Assembly: GCF_000222485.1 (NCBI RefSeq)
Contig: NC_015914.1
Location: forward strand, 5,376,001 to 5,440,000
DNA: 64,000 nt
Source: Cyclobacterium marinum DSM 745
GTDB lineage: Bacteria > Bacteroidota > Bacteroidia > Cytophagales > Cyclobacteriaceae
Direction of reading: 5' to 3'
Part shown: piece after piece, positions 7,897-17,802 of the stretch
How the letters are laid out: every line of letters begins with the position of its first letter
Position numbering within the stretch: position 1 is the first letter of the stretch
Translations under genes and position numbers: made by a program
Notes under the pieces: generated by a model
Told to the model about the DNA's origin: nothing
The model's database searches: none
Seen by the model: only the letters and a program-made list of their open reading frames with translations

Positions 7897-10800
7897 TTAT
7901 AAGCTAAGGTTCAAACCTAGAATGAAATTCCTCATTAGTGGCGTATCACTAACACCTGTTTCAGGATCCCAACCTTGCCAGTTTGTCCACACATAAGGAT
8001 TTTTACTGGATACATATACCTGTGCAGACTGAAATTTCAATTTATTCAAAAAGCTTTGTTTGAAAGTATAGCCTAGGGAGATATCCTGTAACCTTACAAA
8101 ACTTCTGCTTTGGTAAATTCCACTTTGACGAAGGGGAACATTGTATATCCCTGTGGTGTTGGTCGTGGGGTTTTCCGGAGTCCAGTAGGGATTTACAGCC
8201 GAGTTATTTCTTCTATCAGGGAAATAAAAGAGAGGGTTTATGATATCAGCATTGTTAGATTGGTAATAATTTTTTCCTCCTTGAATTGAGTTGATAAAAA
8301 CAGAGAGTGTAAAGTTATTGTAGGTGAAGCTATTGTTAAGGCTAAATCTATAACTTGGTGATTCATAACCAATAACCTTCCTATCATTCGTAGGATCTAT
8401 TTCTCCATCACCATTTTGATCCACATACCTAAATTGGCCAGGGTACCAATCTTCCAAAATATTCCCACTAAAAAACTCTTCTTCGGTCCATACTCCTCCT
8501 GCCATTTCATAATCATAAATTGCACTGAGTGATTCACCTACAAACCATCCATTGCCTATATCATTGTCGTCTTCTTCTCCATACAATTTGGTGATCTCAT
8601 CTCTATTGAGGGCGAAGGTAAAATTGGTCTCCCACCTTATGGGTCCATCCATATTGATTGATCTCAAATCAAATTCAATTCCTTTGTTTTTTAAGCCCCC
8701 AATATTTGTCCAGATATTGGCATAACCTGCCGCTCTAGGAAGTTGTCTTAATACCAAAACATCCGTAGTATTTGCTGTATAAGCATTGATTGTACCAGTG
8801 ATTCTGTTTTGCCAAAAACCAAAATCCAAGCCCAAGTTATAGGAAGAAGTGGTTTCCCATGCTAAGTTTACATTTCCGAGATTACTTGGGTAAAGTCCAA
8901 TCGCCGTAGATTGTCCATAAACGTAATAACGTGTACCCATTCTGGATAAACTTGAATACCTACCAATGCCTTGGTTACCATTTTTACCATATGAAGTTCT
9001 CAACTTAAGGTAAACATCAGTACCATTAAGGAATGGCTCATCAGTAAGCACCCAAGCCAAAGATGCTGATGGAAAGGTTGCCCATTTATTTCCAGCACCA
9101 AATCCTGAAAACCCATCGCGCCGGACAGTTGCTGTAAACATGTATTTGGATAGGAAACTATAATTGACTCGCCCCATATAAGAAAGGCTATTTTCCTCAT
9201 AAGCAGATGAACTACCAGTGACTACTTCTGCCAATCCTATATTATTGTAGCCAAGAATTTCATTTTCAAACCCGGAAGCAGAAAGTGTGGAAGCATTACC
9301 TGTCCTTCCTTCCCTACTGAATAAAAATGTACCATTTACTTGATGATCTCCAAAGGTTCTGGAGTAGTTAATAATATTGTTAAGGTTCCAATCCCTAGAT
9401 TCTGAAGGGTTTTTAATGGCCAGTCCTCTATTGGAGACTCCTGATGGGGTTAAGCTAGAATGAAAGGTATTGTTATTTCTATTGGTGTATACATTGGAAT
9501 AATTGAATTCATAATTAAGTCCTTCTATCCATGGAACCGAAACCTTCAACCTTCCAACAGCAAATATTTCGTTGGTAATATCTGAATTGTCAATGTACTG
9601 ATTCACTAAAGGATAAGGTTGAAACAGCTCGCCTCCCAAATAAATATCATAATTAGGTTCACCAATATAATTGTTAACCAAAGGGCTTGCTACCCTAGCA
9701 TTCCCAAGACTGGTAGGGATCCCTGAATTATCTCTAGTACTATAACTAGTATTTAAGCCAAAGGTTAGCCAGTCGGTTATTTCACTTTCTACATTACTGC
9801 GCAAAGTAATTCTTTTGAACTTGTCATTGATCTGTATACCTTCTACATCTGTAAACGAGCCTGAGATATAATAGGTCGAACGATCTGTCATCCCTTGAAT
9901 ACTCAAATTGTAATTTTGCATTGGAGCCTTTTGCAAAACCTGATCCACCCAATTTATTTCATTCCCTGCCAAGTAGTTTTGTTGCTCTTCATACGTTTTC
10001 AAGTAAGACCCAACAATTTCCGGGTTGCTTAAATCAGGCCTTTGGGGTCTCCCTTCAGCACTAGTTGGATTGGTTTTGTACCAGGCATATACCTTGCTTT
10101 GATGATCCCAATCTACCAAACGATTGGCAAATTCTTCCCCATTCATTACTCTCATTGGATTGTTCGTCATGTCCTGGAAGCCAGTATACATACCAAATGA
10201 AATGATAGGTTTTTCAGTTTTTCCTTTTTTGGTTGTAATCAATAATACGCCATTGGCAGACCTAGATCCATAAACAGCAGCAGCACTGGCATCTTTAAGT
10301 ATGTCTATTGTTTCTACGTCATTTACATTAATATTTGATATACTACCATTGTAAATCACACCATCTAATACGATCAATGGTCCGTCTGAAGCTGAAAGGG
10401 AAGTTTTACCTCTAATGGAAATTTCAGGCTCACTAGATGCCCCTCCTCTTCCTTCAAGATTTACACCTGCTGAAGCACCGATTAAAGCTTGAAACAAGTT
10501 TACATTGGCTTGATTGGATTTATCTTCCATATTAATTCTAGCTACAGAACCAGTCAAATCACTCTTTTTAGCTGTGCCATAACCGATGACCAAAACCTCA
10601 TCCATAGAGGTTACATCCTCTTCCAACACAACATCCAAAACTGTCTTATTTCCTACTTCTATATTTTGGGTAACGTACCCAATATAGGAAAAAGACAAAG
10701 TTGATCCCTCAGGAACAGTAAGAGAGTATTTCCCCATTAAATCAGTCGCTGTCCCTGTGGTTGTCCCGGGAACAAAAACAGTAACTCCCGGAATGGATTC

Positions 10801-11019
10801 ACCATTATTATCCGTAACGGTACCGCTAACGGTAATGTCCGCAAAAACGTTTTCTCTAGTTGAAAAACGATTATTTTCAACCTCTTTAGAAATTTCATTC
10901 TCCATCTCCGGCGCTGGCATTTTACCTATACCATAGGCAGAAGACATCAAATGAATGGAAAAAGTGAGGATTAAAATCCCAACTTTCGCGATCACAGTCT
11001 CTTGTATTGGTCTATTCAT
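7897..11019 (-). CDS. SusC/RagA family TonB-dependent outer-membrane receptor
   Basis: 1040-residue TonB-linked channel of the SusC type. After a signal peptide there is a carboxypeptidase-D regulatory-like domain (about residues 62-132: ITVSGTVTDNNGESIPGVTV). Then comes the SusC motif DEVLVIGYGTAKKSDLTGSV starting near residue 140, and the plug with ISIRGKTSLSASDGPLIVLDG and DILKDASAAAVYGSRSANGV. The remainder is a 22-strand barrel, and the C-terminus (NFILGLNLSL) ends in a hydrophobic beta-signal. With the SusD gene immediately downstream it forms one import complex. No sigma/anti-sigma pair or hybrid sensor is next to it, so its regulator is elsewhere. Confidence 0.97.
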   Translation of the reverse strand: MNRPIQETVIAKVGILILTFSIHLMSSAYGIGKMPAPEMENEISKEVENNRFSTRENVFADITVSGTVTDNNGESIPGVTVFVPGTTTGTATDLMGKYSLTVPEGSTLSFSYIGYVTQNIEVGNKTVLDVVLEEDVTSMDEVLVIGYGTAKKSDLTGSVARINMEDKSNQANVNLFQALIGASAGVNLEGRGGASSEPEISIRGKTSLSASDGPLIVLDGVIYNGSISNINVNDVETIDILKDASAAAVYGSRSANGVLLITTKKGKTEKPIISFGMYTGFQDMTNNPMRVMNGEEFANRLVDWDHQSKVYAWYKTNPTSAEGRPQRPDLSNPEIVGSYLKTYEEQQNYLAGNEINWVDQVLQKAPMQNYNLSIQGMTDRSTYYISGSFTDVEGIQINDKFKRITLRSNVESEITDWLTFGLNTSYSTRDNSGIPTSLGNARVASPLVNNYIGEPNYDIYLGGELFQPYPLVNQYIDNSDITNEIFAVGRLKVSVPWIEGLNYEFNYSNVYTNRNNNTFHSSLTPSGVSNRGLAIKNPSESRDWNLNNIINYSRTFGDHQVNGTFLFSREGRTGNASTLSASGFENEILGYNNIGLAEVVTGSSSAYEENSLSYMGRVNYSFLSKYMFTATVRRDGFSGFGAGNKWATFPSASLAWVLTDEPFLNGTDVYLKLRTSYGKNGNQGIGRYSSLSRMGTRYYVYGQSTAIGLYPSNLGNVNLAWETTSSYNLGLDFGFWQNRITGTINAYTANTTDVLVLRQLPRAAGYANIWTNIGGLKNKGIEFDLRSINMDGPIRWETNFTFALNRDEITKLYGEEDDNDIGNGWFVGESLSAIYDYEMAGGVWTEEEFFSGNILEDWYPGQFRYVDQNGDGEIDPTNDRKVIGYESPSYRFSLNNSFTYNNFTLSVFINSIQGGKNYYQSNNADIINPLFYFPDRRNNSAVNPYWTPENPTTNTTGIYNVPLRQSGIYQSRSFVRLQDISLGYTFKQSFLNKLKFQSAQVYVSSKNPYVWTNWQGWDPETGVSDTPLMRNFILGLNLSL

Positions 11020-11814
11020 TTTTTAGGGTTTTAGTATAACAATTCTCATAAATCATTTGAAATATATTTAATACTTTAATCATTAAGGTTATGAAAATTA
11101 TTAATTCTAAACTTCAATAGCAAGCAACTTATATTTTTTATATGATAAATGGTACCAAATAAAGGTCATTTACGTATTCCTTTAAGTATTCTTATTAAAA
11201 AAATATCAACGTTTTTTGAGTAAACATCTCAAAATTCAAGGATTCTAGCAACAATTTGAAAAAAGTCAATCTCAAAATAATAATTTACAATACACTTTTT
11301 TCATTTTTATAAAATGTGAAATCCATATATTTCAATATTATTTTTACATAAATGGTATTTTATCAGAATTTATAAATAGCGTATTACCCTATTTTAATTA
11401 CTTAAAACCAATTAAAAATCTCAAGAAAAAACCCTACAACAATAGGACATTATACTTTTCAAGGGTTTTAAATCATTTTTAAAGTAAACTTATAACCAAA
11501 GTTTTTGAGATGTGAGTAATTATTTGAACTTCCAATTCAAATCTTTTACCATCAAGCCAATCCACAAATTTTCAATAAAAGGCCATCTTTATTAATACCA
11601 TAAATGACTAAAAACAAGGGTTTCAATGATTGCTCTCTAGAGTCTTTCATTGAATTCTGTCATCCGGATTGTTGCGTTTTTATAAGGTTAATTCTCGGAA
11701 GAGCGATTTTCTCATAACCTAAAAGTCGGTCTCGGGTTAAAAGCAAAACTCCCCCTTTTTTTTAAATGAAAGAATAAAATCTAAGTAAAATGTAGCAGAA
11801 AATAACCAAAGCCA
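11020..11814. other. Long AT-rich intergenic region, 795 bp
   Basis: No convincing reading frame on either strand. It lies between the SusC start and the end of the SDR gene, so the end near 11020 must contain the SusCD promoter and a leader. I found no clean TAnnTTTG box near the start, no attenuator-like hairpin and no RNA family that I recognise. The size is unusual compared with the other gaps here and could hide a small RNA. Confidence 0.45.
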
Positions 11815-13359
11815 TTACCAGCTGGTTGGTCGGTAATCTTTCAAAAATTTTCCACACCAATGTTTCCCCATATTAATTCCATCGAACAATGGATCCAATA
11901 CCCTCGCTGCTCCATCCACAATATCAAGAGGAGGTTGAAAATCATGGGTTTCTTCTTTTGACCGAGCCAATTCGATAGGATCTTCATCAGTTACCCATCC
12001 TGTATCTACAGCATTGGTATATATTCCTGCTTTAGCAAAATCACTCGCCGAGGTAAGTGTTAACATGTTTAATGCTGCTTTGGCCATATTGGTATGTGGA
12101 TGACGGGCTTCTTTATGGTATTTATGGAATTTCCCTTCCATGGCAGAAACATTGATAATATGCTTTTGACCGGTATGGTCTTTTTTCATCAAATGAACCA
12201 AGCGGTTACAAAGCACAAATGGAGCAATGGAATTAACAAGTTGAACCTCCAACATTTCATTGGCAGGAACCTCACCAAGTTTTAATCGCCAACTGTTTGT
12301 TTTTCTTAAATCCACTTGTTGCAAGTCTGCATCCATCCTCCCCGTGGGGAAAACTGTTTCCGGCTCCAAAGCATGGTCTATTGTATAAGGAATTTGAGAT
12401 AATTTAGCAGAAGCGCTTAAGCCGATACCCAATTGATCCACATGCCAAGCGACCGGTAAATTTTTATTCGCCTCCTCATTATTACTAAAAGCCCTTAGCT
12501 CCTTTAAACAGTCCCTATGATCTGACAGCATATTGTTTACTATTGGTGACAAATATGCCTTATCTAATTCCTCATTTTTCAATAAATGTTTATAAAAGCC
12601 AGCGGGACGTCTAACCGTCTGTGCTGCATTATTAATCAATACATCCAGTCTATCGTATTGGTTAGTTAAGAAATTACAAAAAAGTTCTACACTTGGAATA
12701 TGTCTCAAATCCAATCCATGAATCTTAAGCCGAGATTCCCAAATTAAAAAATCATCTTCCTTAGAAAAACGAATGGCAGCATCTACAGGAAATCTTGTGG
12801 TGGCAATGACAGTAGCCCCGGCACGTAACATCATCAGGCATATTTGATAACCGATTTTAAGCCTCGCTCCGGTAACCAAGGCCACCTGATCGGTAAGATC
12901 TGCCGATTGAAAACGCTTGGCATAATTAAAATCTCCACAAGTTTTACACATGGTATCATAGAAATGATGAAGTGTGGTAAAAACCTCCTTACAAACATAA
13001 CATTCACGCGGAGCTACTGATGTGGTATTGCTCTCTCTAACTTCTTCTATTGAAGTTATCATTTTTGGCGCTACAAAAACTAGAGATTCTCTTGCACTAC
13101 GGATACCTGTCTGATTTCGTGCAAGTTTGTCTTGAAAAGCCTTTTCTTTCCTGACCTTTTTCTTTGCGTTTTTCTTTCGCTTAATCAGCTCCTCTTTTTG
13201 AGGCCTTGAAAGTCTACCTGCTTGGGTAATCAGCTCAATTCTACGGTCCAATGGTATATTAAATATCTGGCCTGTATCATTGTTTAATATTTCTAAAATA
13301 GCAATACATTGATCAATCTGATCTTTGCTTAACTGACCATTGTCTTTATTAATCTCCAT
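11815..13359 (-). CDS. SDR-family oxidoreductase with N-terminal zinc-ribbon extension
   Basis: 514 residues, no signal peptide. Residues 1-115 are charged and helical with a Lys/Arg-rich stretch (about 55-80). A four-cysteine zinc-binding module follows (Cys120, Cys123, Cys138, Cys141). The Rossmann domain starts at [12 protein letters not shown] (159-170), with LINNAAQ at 241-247 and NVSAMEG at 403-409. The usual active-site Tyr is missing: the expected YxxxK reads TNMAK, with Thr423 in place of Tyr and Lys427 kept, while Ser405 is present. About 110 extra residues lie between NNAA and the Ser strand (roughly 250-375). These features suggest a divergent or non-reductive SDR subfamily. Substrate is unknown. 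It stands alone between a long gap and a hypothetical gene. Confidence 0.85.
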   Translation of the reverse strand: MEINKDNGQLSKDQIDQCIAILEILNNDTGQIFNIPLDRRIELITQAGRLSRPQKEELIKRKKNAKKKVRKEKAFQDKLARNQTGIRSARESLVFVAPKMITSIEEVRESNTTSVAPRECYVCKEVFTTLHHFYDTMCKTCGDFNYAKRFQSADLTDQVALVTGARLKIGYQICLMMLRAGATVIATTRFPVDAAIRFSKEDDFLIWESRLKIHGLDLRHIPSVELFCNFLTNQYDRLDVLINNAAQTVRRPAGFYKHLLKNEELDKAYLSPIVNNMLSDHRDCLKELRAFSNNEEANKNLPVAWHVDQLGIGLSASAKLSQIPYTIDHALEPETVFPTGRMDADLQQVDLRKTNSWRLKLGEVPANEMLEVQLVNSIAPFVLCNRLVHLMKKDHTGQKHIINVSAMEGKFHKYHKEARHPHTNMAKAALNMLTLTSASDFAKAGIYTNAVDTGWVTDEDPIELARSKEETHDFQPPLDIVDGAARVLDPLFDGINMGKHWCGKFLKDYRPTSW

Positions 13360-13571
13360 TTATCCGCTTGGTGCTTATGAGGAAAAGTTTGCATCTTGCA
13401 TGTTTATTCCAAACTGTAAAGGTACACCCTTTTCTATCATTATATTTGAAATATCATTTTACTGTCCTTAATCCAACTACAACCTGGGATTTTCTCTAAA
13501 TAATGGTGATAAACAATACTTATCTTTAAATAAACCGGTTCAATCATTATTAAAGACCAATATTACCTACC

Positions 13572-14114
13572 CTATTTTTCAAATTCATCTTTAAGAATTT
13601 GATGCTTGTTTTTTCTTTGTTTCTTATTCCTTAGGGATTTTTTTTGGGCAGAAACTTTATTATTATCGGTTTTAAAATGCATACTGGCTTCTGACAAACT
13701 TGAACCCTGCTTAATCATCAAGCCATTATAAGGACAGTGGTCATAGCCGCAATCATGCTTGGAATATGTGCCAAAATTTCTATGCTTTATTTTTTTATCT
13801 GCTAAAATTTTCTTTTGATTGAATCGAATTTCAGACCAAATTTGTCTTTCATCTGCAATAGTAAGATCAAGTCCTAGTGTAATTAAATCAAAATAAGTTT
13901 TAGGATCCTTTAACTGAAAAAAATTAAATGTCTTTTCAAAAATAGAATTGGCATAATCTCGAACCTCTATCCGCTCATTTAATTCAAGTCCTTCGTTTTC
14001 ACAAATGGAACGGTACAATCCCAAAGTATTAAAGTCCGAATAATTTGAGTAATTGTCAATATAGAAAAGATATTCCCCTTTGCTAAGTTGGTTGAATTGC
14101 TTACCGATTTTCAT
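13572..14114 (-). CDS. Conserved hypothetical protein with CxYxxC-type motif and basic tail
   Basis: A 180-residue soluble protein that I cannot assign. Residues 1-110 look helical. A compact metal-binding-like motif HDCGYDHCPYNGLM follows at about 120-133 (His120, Cys122, His126, Cys127). The C-terminal 30 residues are strongly basic (KKSLRNKKQRKNKHQ), which could bind nucleic acid or ribosome. No signal peptide or membrane segment. It lies upstream of the SDR gene on the same strand with a 212-base gap, so co-transcription is uncertain. Lys-rich codon usage is typical of the window. Confidence 0.75.
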   Translation of the reverse strand: MKIGKQFNQLSKGEYLFYIDNYSNYSDFNTLGLYRSICENEGLELNERIEVRDYANSIFEKTFNFFQLKDPKTYFDLITLGLDLTIADERQIWSEIRFNQKKILADKKIKHRNFGTYSKHDCGYDHCPYNGLMIKQGSSLSEASMHFKTDNNKVSAQKKSLRNKKQRKNKHQILKDEFEK

Positions 14115-14309
14115 TTTATGATTAAAGAATTTAAATAATAGAAAAGGAAAAATTTTAAAAAAAATAAATTGATATGTAACTAATTTTAAGTGGTCAAACC
14201 CAATTCTAAAGATAATTTTTTTTTTTTAAACTTCCACACTAAAATAAGACTACAATTGTAGGATAGCCCACTATTGTCGCCTTAATTTTTTTTTGCAATT
14301 ACTTGTTGT

Positions 14310-15842
14310 CTATTCCAATTCAGGTTTTACCCAATCTTTTATTCCGGATGAATCCTCTTGTTTTTGGTATTCCACCCAAAAGGGTTTTTCATCTGCCAAT
14401 GGAGCATTTTCATTGACCATTAAAGGCCGAACTTCCATCCACCATGCATCATAGGCTGCACGCATTTCAGCTATCAGTTCAGGATGTTCTTCTGCTATAT
14501 TCGAAGTTTCTCCCGGGTCTTGAGACAAGTCATACAATTCACTGTTATTTACAAATCGATAGCGTTCATTTCTAACGGCAAACTTTTTGTATTTAGAATT
14601 ATCAGGATTAGAGGTTTCTTCTGTTCCTACCCATCGATCAGTTCCATCTTGTCCTGAAATATTTTCTGGATTTAAAGGCCATCTACCACCATGAAAAAAC
14701 CGAAACCTGTCTTCCGAATGGGTGCTGTCATTCATTAGGAAAGGATAGAAGCTTTTGCCATCTATGTCAGGAATATCTGAAATATCTATGTTGGCAATCT
14801 CTGCGAAAGTTGGCAATATGTCATAATGATTAAGCATCACATCAATTTCCTGACCCTGCTTAAAGACTTTAGGCCACCTTATAAAGAAAGGCACTCTAGT
14901 GCCGCCTTCATAAACACTCCCTTTAAACCCTCTCATTCCAGCATTGTAGGTCTCTCCATGAACCGTATTGTATCCTCCATAAGTTTTGCCATTGTCGGTC
15001 ATGAAAATTAGAATGGTATTGTCAGCAATGCCCCAGGCATCCAACTTATCCATCAATACCCCCAAATTATCATCTACATTTTCTATCATTCCATAAAATC
15101 CCTGAGCATCTTCCGGGTAGCTTTGATCAATGAATTTTTGCTTGTATTTTTCAGGAGCAATAAAAGGTCCATGTGGCGCATTAGTGGTGATATAGGCAAA
15201 AAATGGTTCCTCTGCTGAGGATTTTTGCTTGATCCAAGACAAAGCTTGAGTGAAAAACACATCGGTACAAAAGCCTTCGGTTTTCACAAAAACGCCATTG
15301 TGCTTTATTATCGGATTAAAGTAACCATTGTCAGGTACATCAGCACAAGAACCTGCATATGCTTGGCCAATTCCACCTGCACCATGAATAAACACTTCGT
15401 CGAATCCACGACTATCTGGTTGGTATTCTTGCTCATCACCTAAATGCCATTTCCCGAAAATCCCACTGGTATAACCTCCCCTTTTTAAAACCTGAGGCAA
15501 AGTGGTTAATCCCAGCGCCATTCTTTCCCGCTCTAAAATAGTATGGGTAATCCCATTCTTAAAAGGGTGACGTCCACTCATAATGGCAGACCTGGTAGGT
15601 GCACAGGTAGGGCTGACCTGAAAATCTTCCAATCTTATACTCTGAGACTTTAACTTGTCCATATTTGGGGTAAATACATCAGGACTACCATGGGCTGAAA
15701 TGTCTCCATATCCTTGGTCATCTGTCATTACCAATATGATATTGGGTGGAATAGCTTTTTCCTCAATTTCCTGTTTACATCCAAAAAATAATAGAACAAG
15801 ACCAAAGAATAAAAGTGAATGTAGTCGAGAAGTGTTTTCCAT
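14310..15842 (-). CDS. Formylglycine-dependent sulfatase (arylsulfatase type), lipoprotein
   Basis: Type I sulfatase that hydrolyses sulfate esters, probably of algal or animal polysaccharides, at the cell surface. The 510 residues begin with a leader ending in FFGC (Cys22, lipobox). Metal-binding Asp41-Asp42 are in MTDDQGYGD. The sulfatase signature SPTCAPTRSAIMSGRH contains Cys80, the residue oxidised to formylglycine (CxPxR). GKWHLG near 145-150 and FMTDNG near 280 complete the active site. Length and order of motifs fit the family. An anaerobic or FGE-type maturase is needed but is not in the window. It is preceded by a 559-bp gap, so it has its own promoter. Confidence 0.96.
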   Translation of the reverse strand: MENTSRLHSLLFFGLVLLFFGCKQEIEEKAIPPNIILVMTDDQGYGDISAHGSPDVFTPNMDKLKSQSIRLEDFQVSPTCAPTRSAIMSGRHPFKNGITHTILERERMALGLTTLPQVLKRGGYTSGIFGKWHLGDEQEYQPDSRGFDEVFIHGAGGIGQAYAGSCADVPDNGYFNPIIKHNGVFVKTEGFCTDVFFTQALSWIKQKSSAEEPFFAYITTNAPHGPFIAPEKYKQKFIDQSYPEDAQGFYGMIENVDDNLGVLMDKLDAWGIADNTILIFMTDNGKTYGGYNTVHGETYNAGMRGFKGSVYEGGTRVPFFIRWPKVFKQGQEIDVMLNHYDILPTFAEIANIDISDIPDIDGKSFYPFLMNDSTHSEDRFRFFHGGRWPLNPENISGQDGTDRWVGTEETSNPDNSKYKKFAVRNERYRFVNNSELYDLSQDPGETSNIAEEHPELIAEMRAAYDAWWMEVRPLMVNENAPLADEKPFWVEYQKQEDSSGIKDWVKPELE

Positions 15843-16401
15843 TGTGATTTCAATTTGTGATTTGCTTACAATAATAACAATAAGATGGGAAAACAGGAGC
15901 CTTCTTCCACAATACCTTTTATGAACCGTAGTATTGTGATCGTTAATTTAGAATTTATTAATGGTTAATGAGGCTAGGCTAACTGTTAAAATTTTGAAGC
16001 CTATTCATTACAATTATCTCATTGCTAAACTTGGACTCTTCGAAGTTAAAGGTTCTAGAATCTCCTAAAGCCCCGAAAAGGCAACTGGACCCTTCGAAAT
16101 TATAGTTCATTGAATCCAAAGTTCTCTCCCCTAAACTTAACCCGCTCATCCCATCACAAATCCTAAATCACAGATCCCTACATAACTACATCACCAATCT
16201 CCCTATATATCTTGAAGTAAGGTCCAAATTATTTAACATAATTAGGAATCAATACAGGGATTTAATGACTTTTAAATTAAAATTTAACAATTAATAATAG
16301 GAGATACTTTTCTTCAAAAAAAATAATATATATTTTAAGAGTGGAGAAAAAGAGAATAATAAATATTTACCCTACAGAATGAATCATTAAAAATATAATT
16401 T
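15843..16401. other. Divergent intergenic region, 559 bp, with hairpin
   Basis: Separates the sulfatase (minus) from the STING-domain gene (plus), so it must carry both promoters. An 8-bp perfect inverted repeat CACAATAC / GTATTGTG (15908-15915 and 15931-15938, 15-base loop) lies 66 bases upstream of the sulfatase start and could be a regulator site. Two near-copies of TGGACYCTTCGAARTTA occur around 16030 and 16090. Bases about 16145-16210 are strikingly poor in G. No gene was seen. Confidence 0.45.
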
Positions 16402-17478
16402 ATGTTTAAGACCTCCTATTTTGCTGACCAAAGGCTGGAGATTGTCATTTTAGGCCCCATGAGGGGTGAGGAAAATGACAGCAGTATTCAGATAAGAAAT
16501 GCTTTAAAAGAAATTCTCCAAGATGAAAATTGTAGAGGATACTTAGATAAATATGAAGTTACAGAGGCAAATGTATCCATAACTTTCCCGGAGGAATGGA
16601 AAGGATCCAGCATAGAGCGAGATGTTTTTTCTAAACTTGATACGGCTGATCTAGTGGTATTCAATATTACACCTCGAGCAGGAGAGACCAACCCTTCACC
16701 CAATGTATTTTATGAGCTTGGGCTAGTACATTCTTTGGGATTACCTTACTTGGTTTTGGTTCAAGATGAAATAGAAATCCCTTTCTATTTAAGGGGCATT
16801 CGATGCTATACTGTCAAAGCTTTTGAGAAAGAAGAACTTATTGAAACCCTGCATCCACCTATTGAAAACTTTCTCTCAGACAATTCTCCTTTTTCATTTA
16901 CCGAAAATATTATTACCCGGTTTTACGAAGGCTTGCCGGTGGTGGATATTTCAGCTGCGGTAGGTTTGGCCACCGGGTATTATATGAATTTTGTAAGAAG
17001 AATTTTAAAGGATGGGGGATTTATCTCCCATTACCCCGACAAGATAAAACGACTGATCGTAGTCAGACCTATAAGCGTTTTTAACACTTATGAAGAAGAT
17101 GTAAGCGCTATGAAGGATAAACTTATAGCTGCAGGTTATGAATTGATTCTCGAAAAGTTAGCACCTATCCTTTCCGATAAAGACGGTGGGATTTGGTTTG
17201 AACATATTAATGGAACAGTGATCGACATTCCACGAACCATTTATCCATTAAAACGTTCTCCAAGATTGCTTAGTCTGCGGAAACGAATGGATCAAGCCTA
17301 TCACCAACAGGATAGCCAACTTAGAGTTTCCCTACTCAACGAAGCTGCAGAAAAGTTAGTAGATAAAATTGAATCCATAATTAAATATCATATACGAAAT
17401 GATTCGGAACGGGTCAGGGAAAGCTTATTGGAATTTTTGTCGGTTGATGAACTAGTGGACCGAATAAAGCAGGTATAA
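16402..17478 (+). CDS. STING-domain protein with N-terminal nucleosidase/TIR-like effector domain
   Basis: 358 residues, no signal peptide or membrane segment. Residues 1-140 form a Rossmann-like domain with IVILGPMRGE (14-23), LDTADLVVFNITP (79-91) and SPNVFYELGLVHSLGLP (99-115). This resembles the nucleoside 2-deoxyribosyltransferase/TIR/SLOG group; Glu105 is the likely catalytic acid. Residues about 174-335 match the STING cyclic-dinucleotide-binding fold. GLATGYYMNFVRRIL (188-202) aligns with GLAWSYYIGYLRLIL of human STING, and IWFEHINGTVIDIPRTIYPL (264-283) aligns with the region from IYELLENG to EYATPL in human STING. Bacterial STINGs known from CBASS bind c-di-GMP and oligomerise to activate a fused TIR or membrane effector. 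Here no CD-NTase is beside it. The STING call is from motif alignment by eye; the effector type is less sure. Confidence 0.82.
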   Translation: MFKTSYFADQRLEIVILGPMRGEENDSSIQIRNALKEILQDENCRGYLDKYEVTEANVSITFPEEWKGSSIERDVFSKLDTADLVVFNITPRAGETNPSPNVFYELGLVHSLGLPYLVLVQDEIEIPFYLRGIRCYTVKAFEKEELIETLHPPIENFLSDNSPFSFTENIITRFYEGLPVVDISAAVGLATGYYMNFVRRILKDGGFISHYPDKIKRLIVVRPISVFNTYEEDVSAMKDKLIAAGYELILEKLAPILSDKDGGIWFEHINGTVIDIPRTIYPLKRSPRLLSLRKRMDQAYHQQDSQLRVSLLNEAAEKLVDKIESIIKYHIRNDSERVRESLLEFLSVDELVDRIKQV

Positions 17479-17802
17479 CAAACTATCCTCATAAACAGAC
17501 CGCTTCCTTTCGGGCTACACCTATTATTTCTTTATCAACTTTGACAGGGTTGAAGTATTTTGCTATAAAATCCAATTCATAGACCTTTATTGTGTAGCAG
17601 CATTTTTCCGACCTGACAATAGTCAGGGGTGAAGCCTGTCCTATGTATACGAGAGGTGTTGCAATCGCAAGAAAATCTTTTGGAGATTTTAACATAGCAT
17701 TGTAATGGTGAAATTAAAAAAAGCAACGATGTGGCTGATTTTGAGCGATTCCAGCACATAATAGATAGTATATTTCAGGTTAAACTTTAACCCTGAACGC
17801 TC
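17479..17802. other. Convergent intergenic region, 324 bp, containing dispersed repeat
   Basis: Lies between the convergent STING and RyR-domain genes. It contains copy 1 of a repeat also found at 36759-36870 (listed separately). An open frame of 68 codons on the minus strand (17489-17695) runs through the repeat and is not considered a gene. Confidence 0.6.
17588..17691 (-). repeat. Dispersed intergenic repeat, copy 1
   Basis: About 104 bases which, read on the minus strand, match the plus-strand sequence at 36759-36870. The longest exact block is 20 bases (17622-17641 here, 36814-36833 there). Flanking blocks AAAATCTCCAAAA and TGCGATTGCAACA are also shared. Inside is a small dyad CCTGAC-TATT-GTCAGG, kept in copy 2 with a shorter loop. 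Differences include a 5-base and a 3-base indel. Both copies lie directly downstream of genes in convergent gaps. Confidence 0.75.

Noticed and set aside
17489..17695. 68-codon minus-strand frame in the gap between the STING and RyR genes
   Set aside because: It runs through the dispersed repeat; the similar peptide from copy 2 at 36759-36870 comes from shared DNA, and a 5-base indel breaks the upstream frame between copies.
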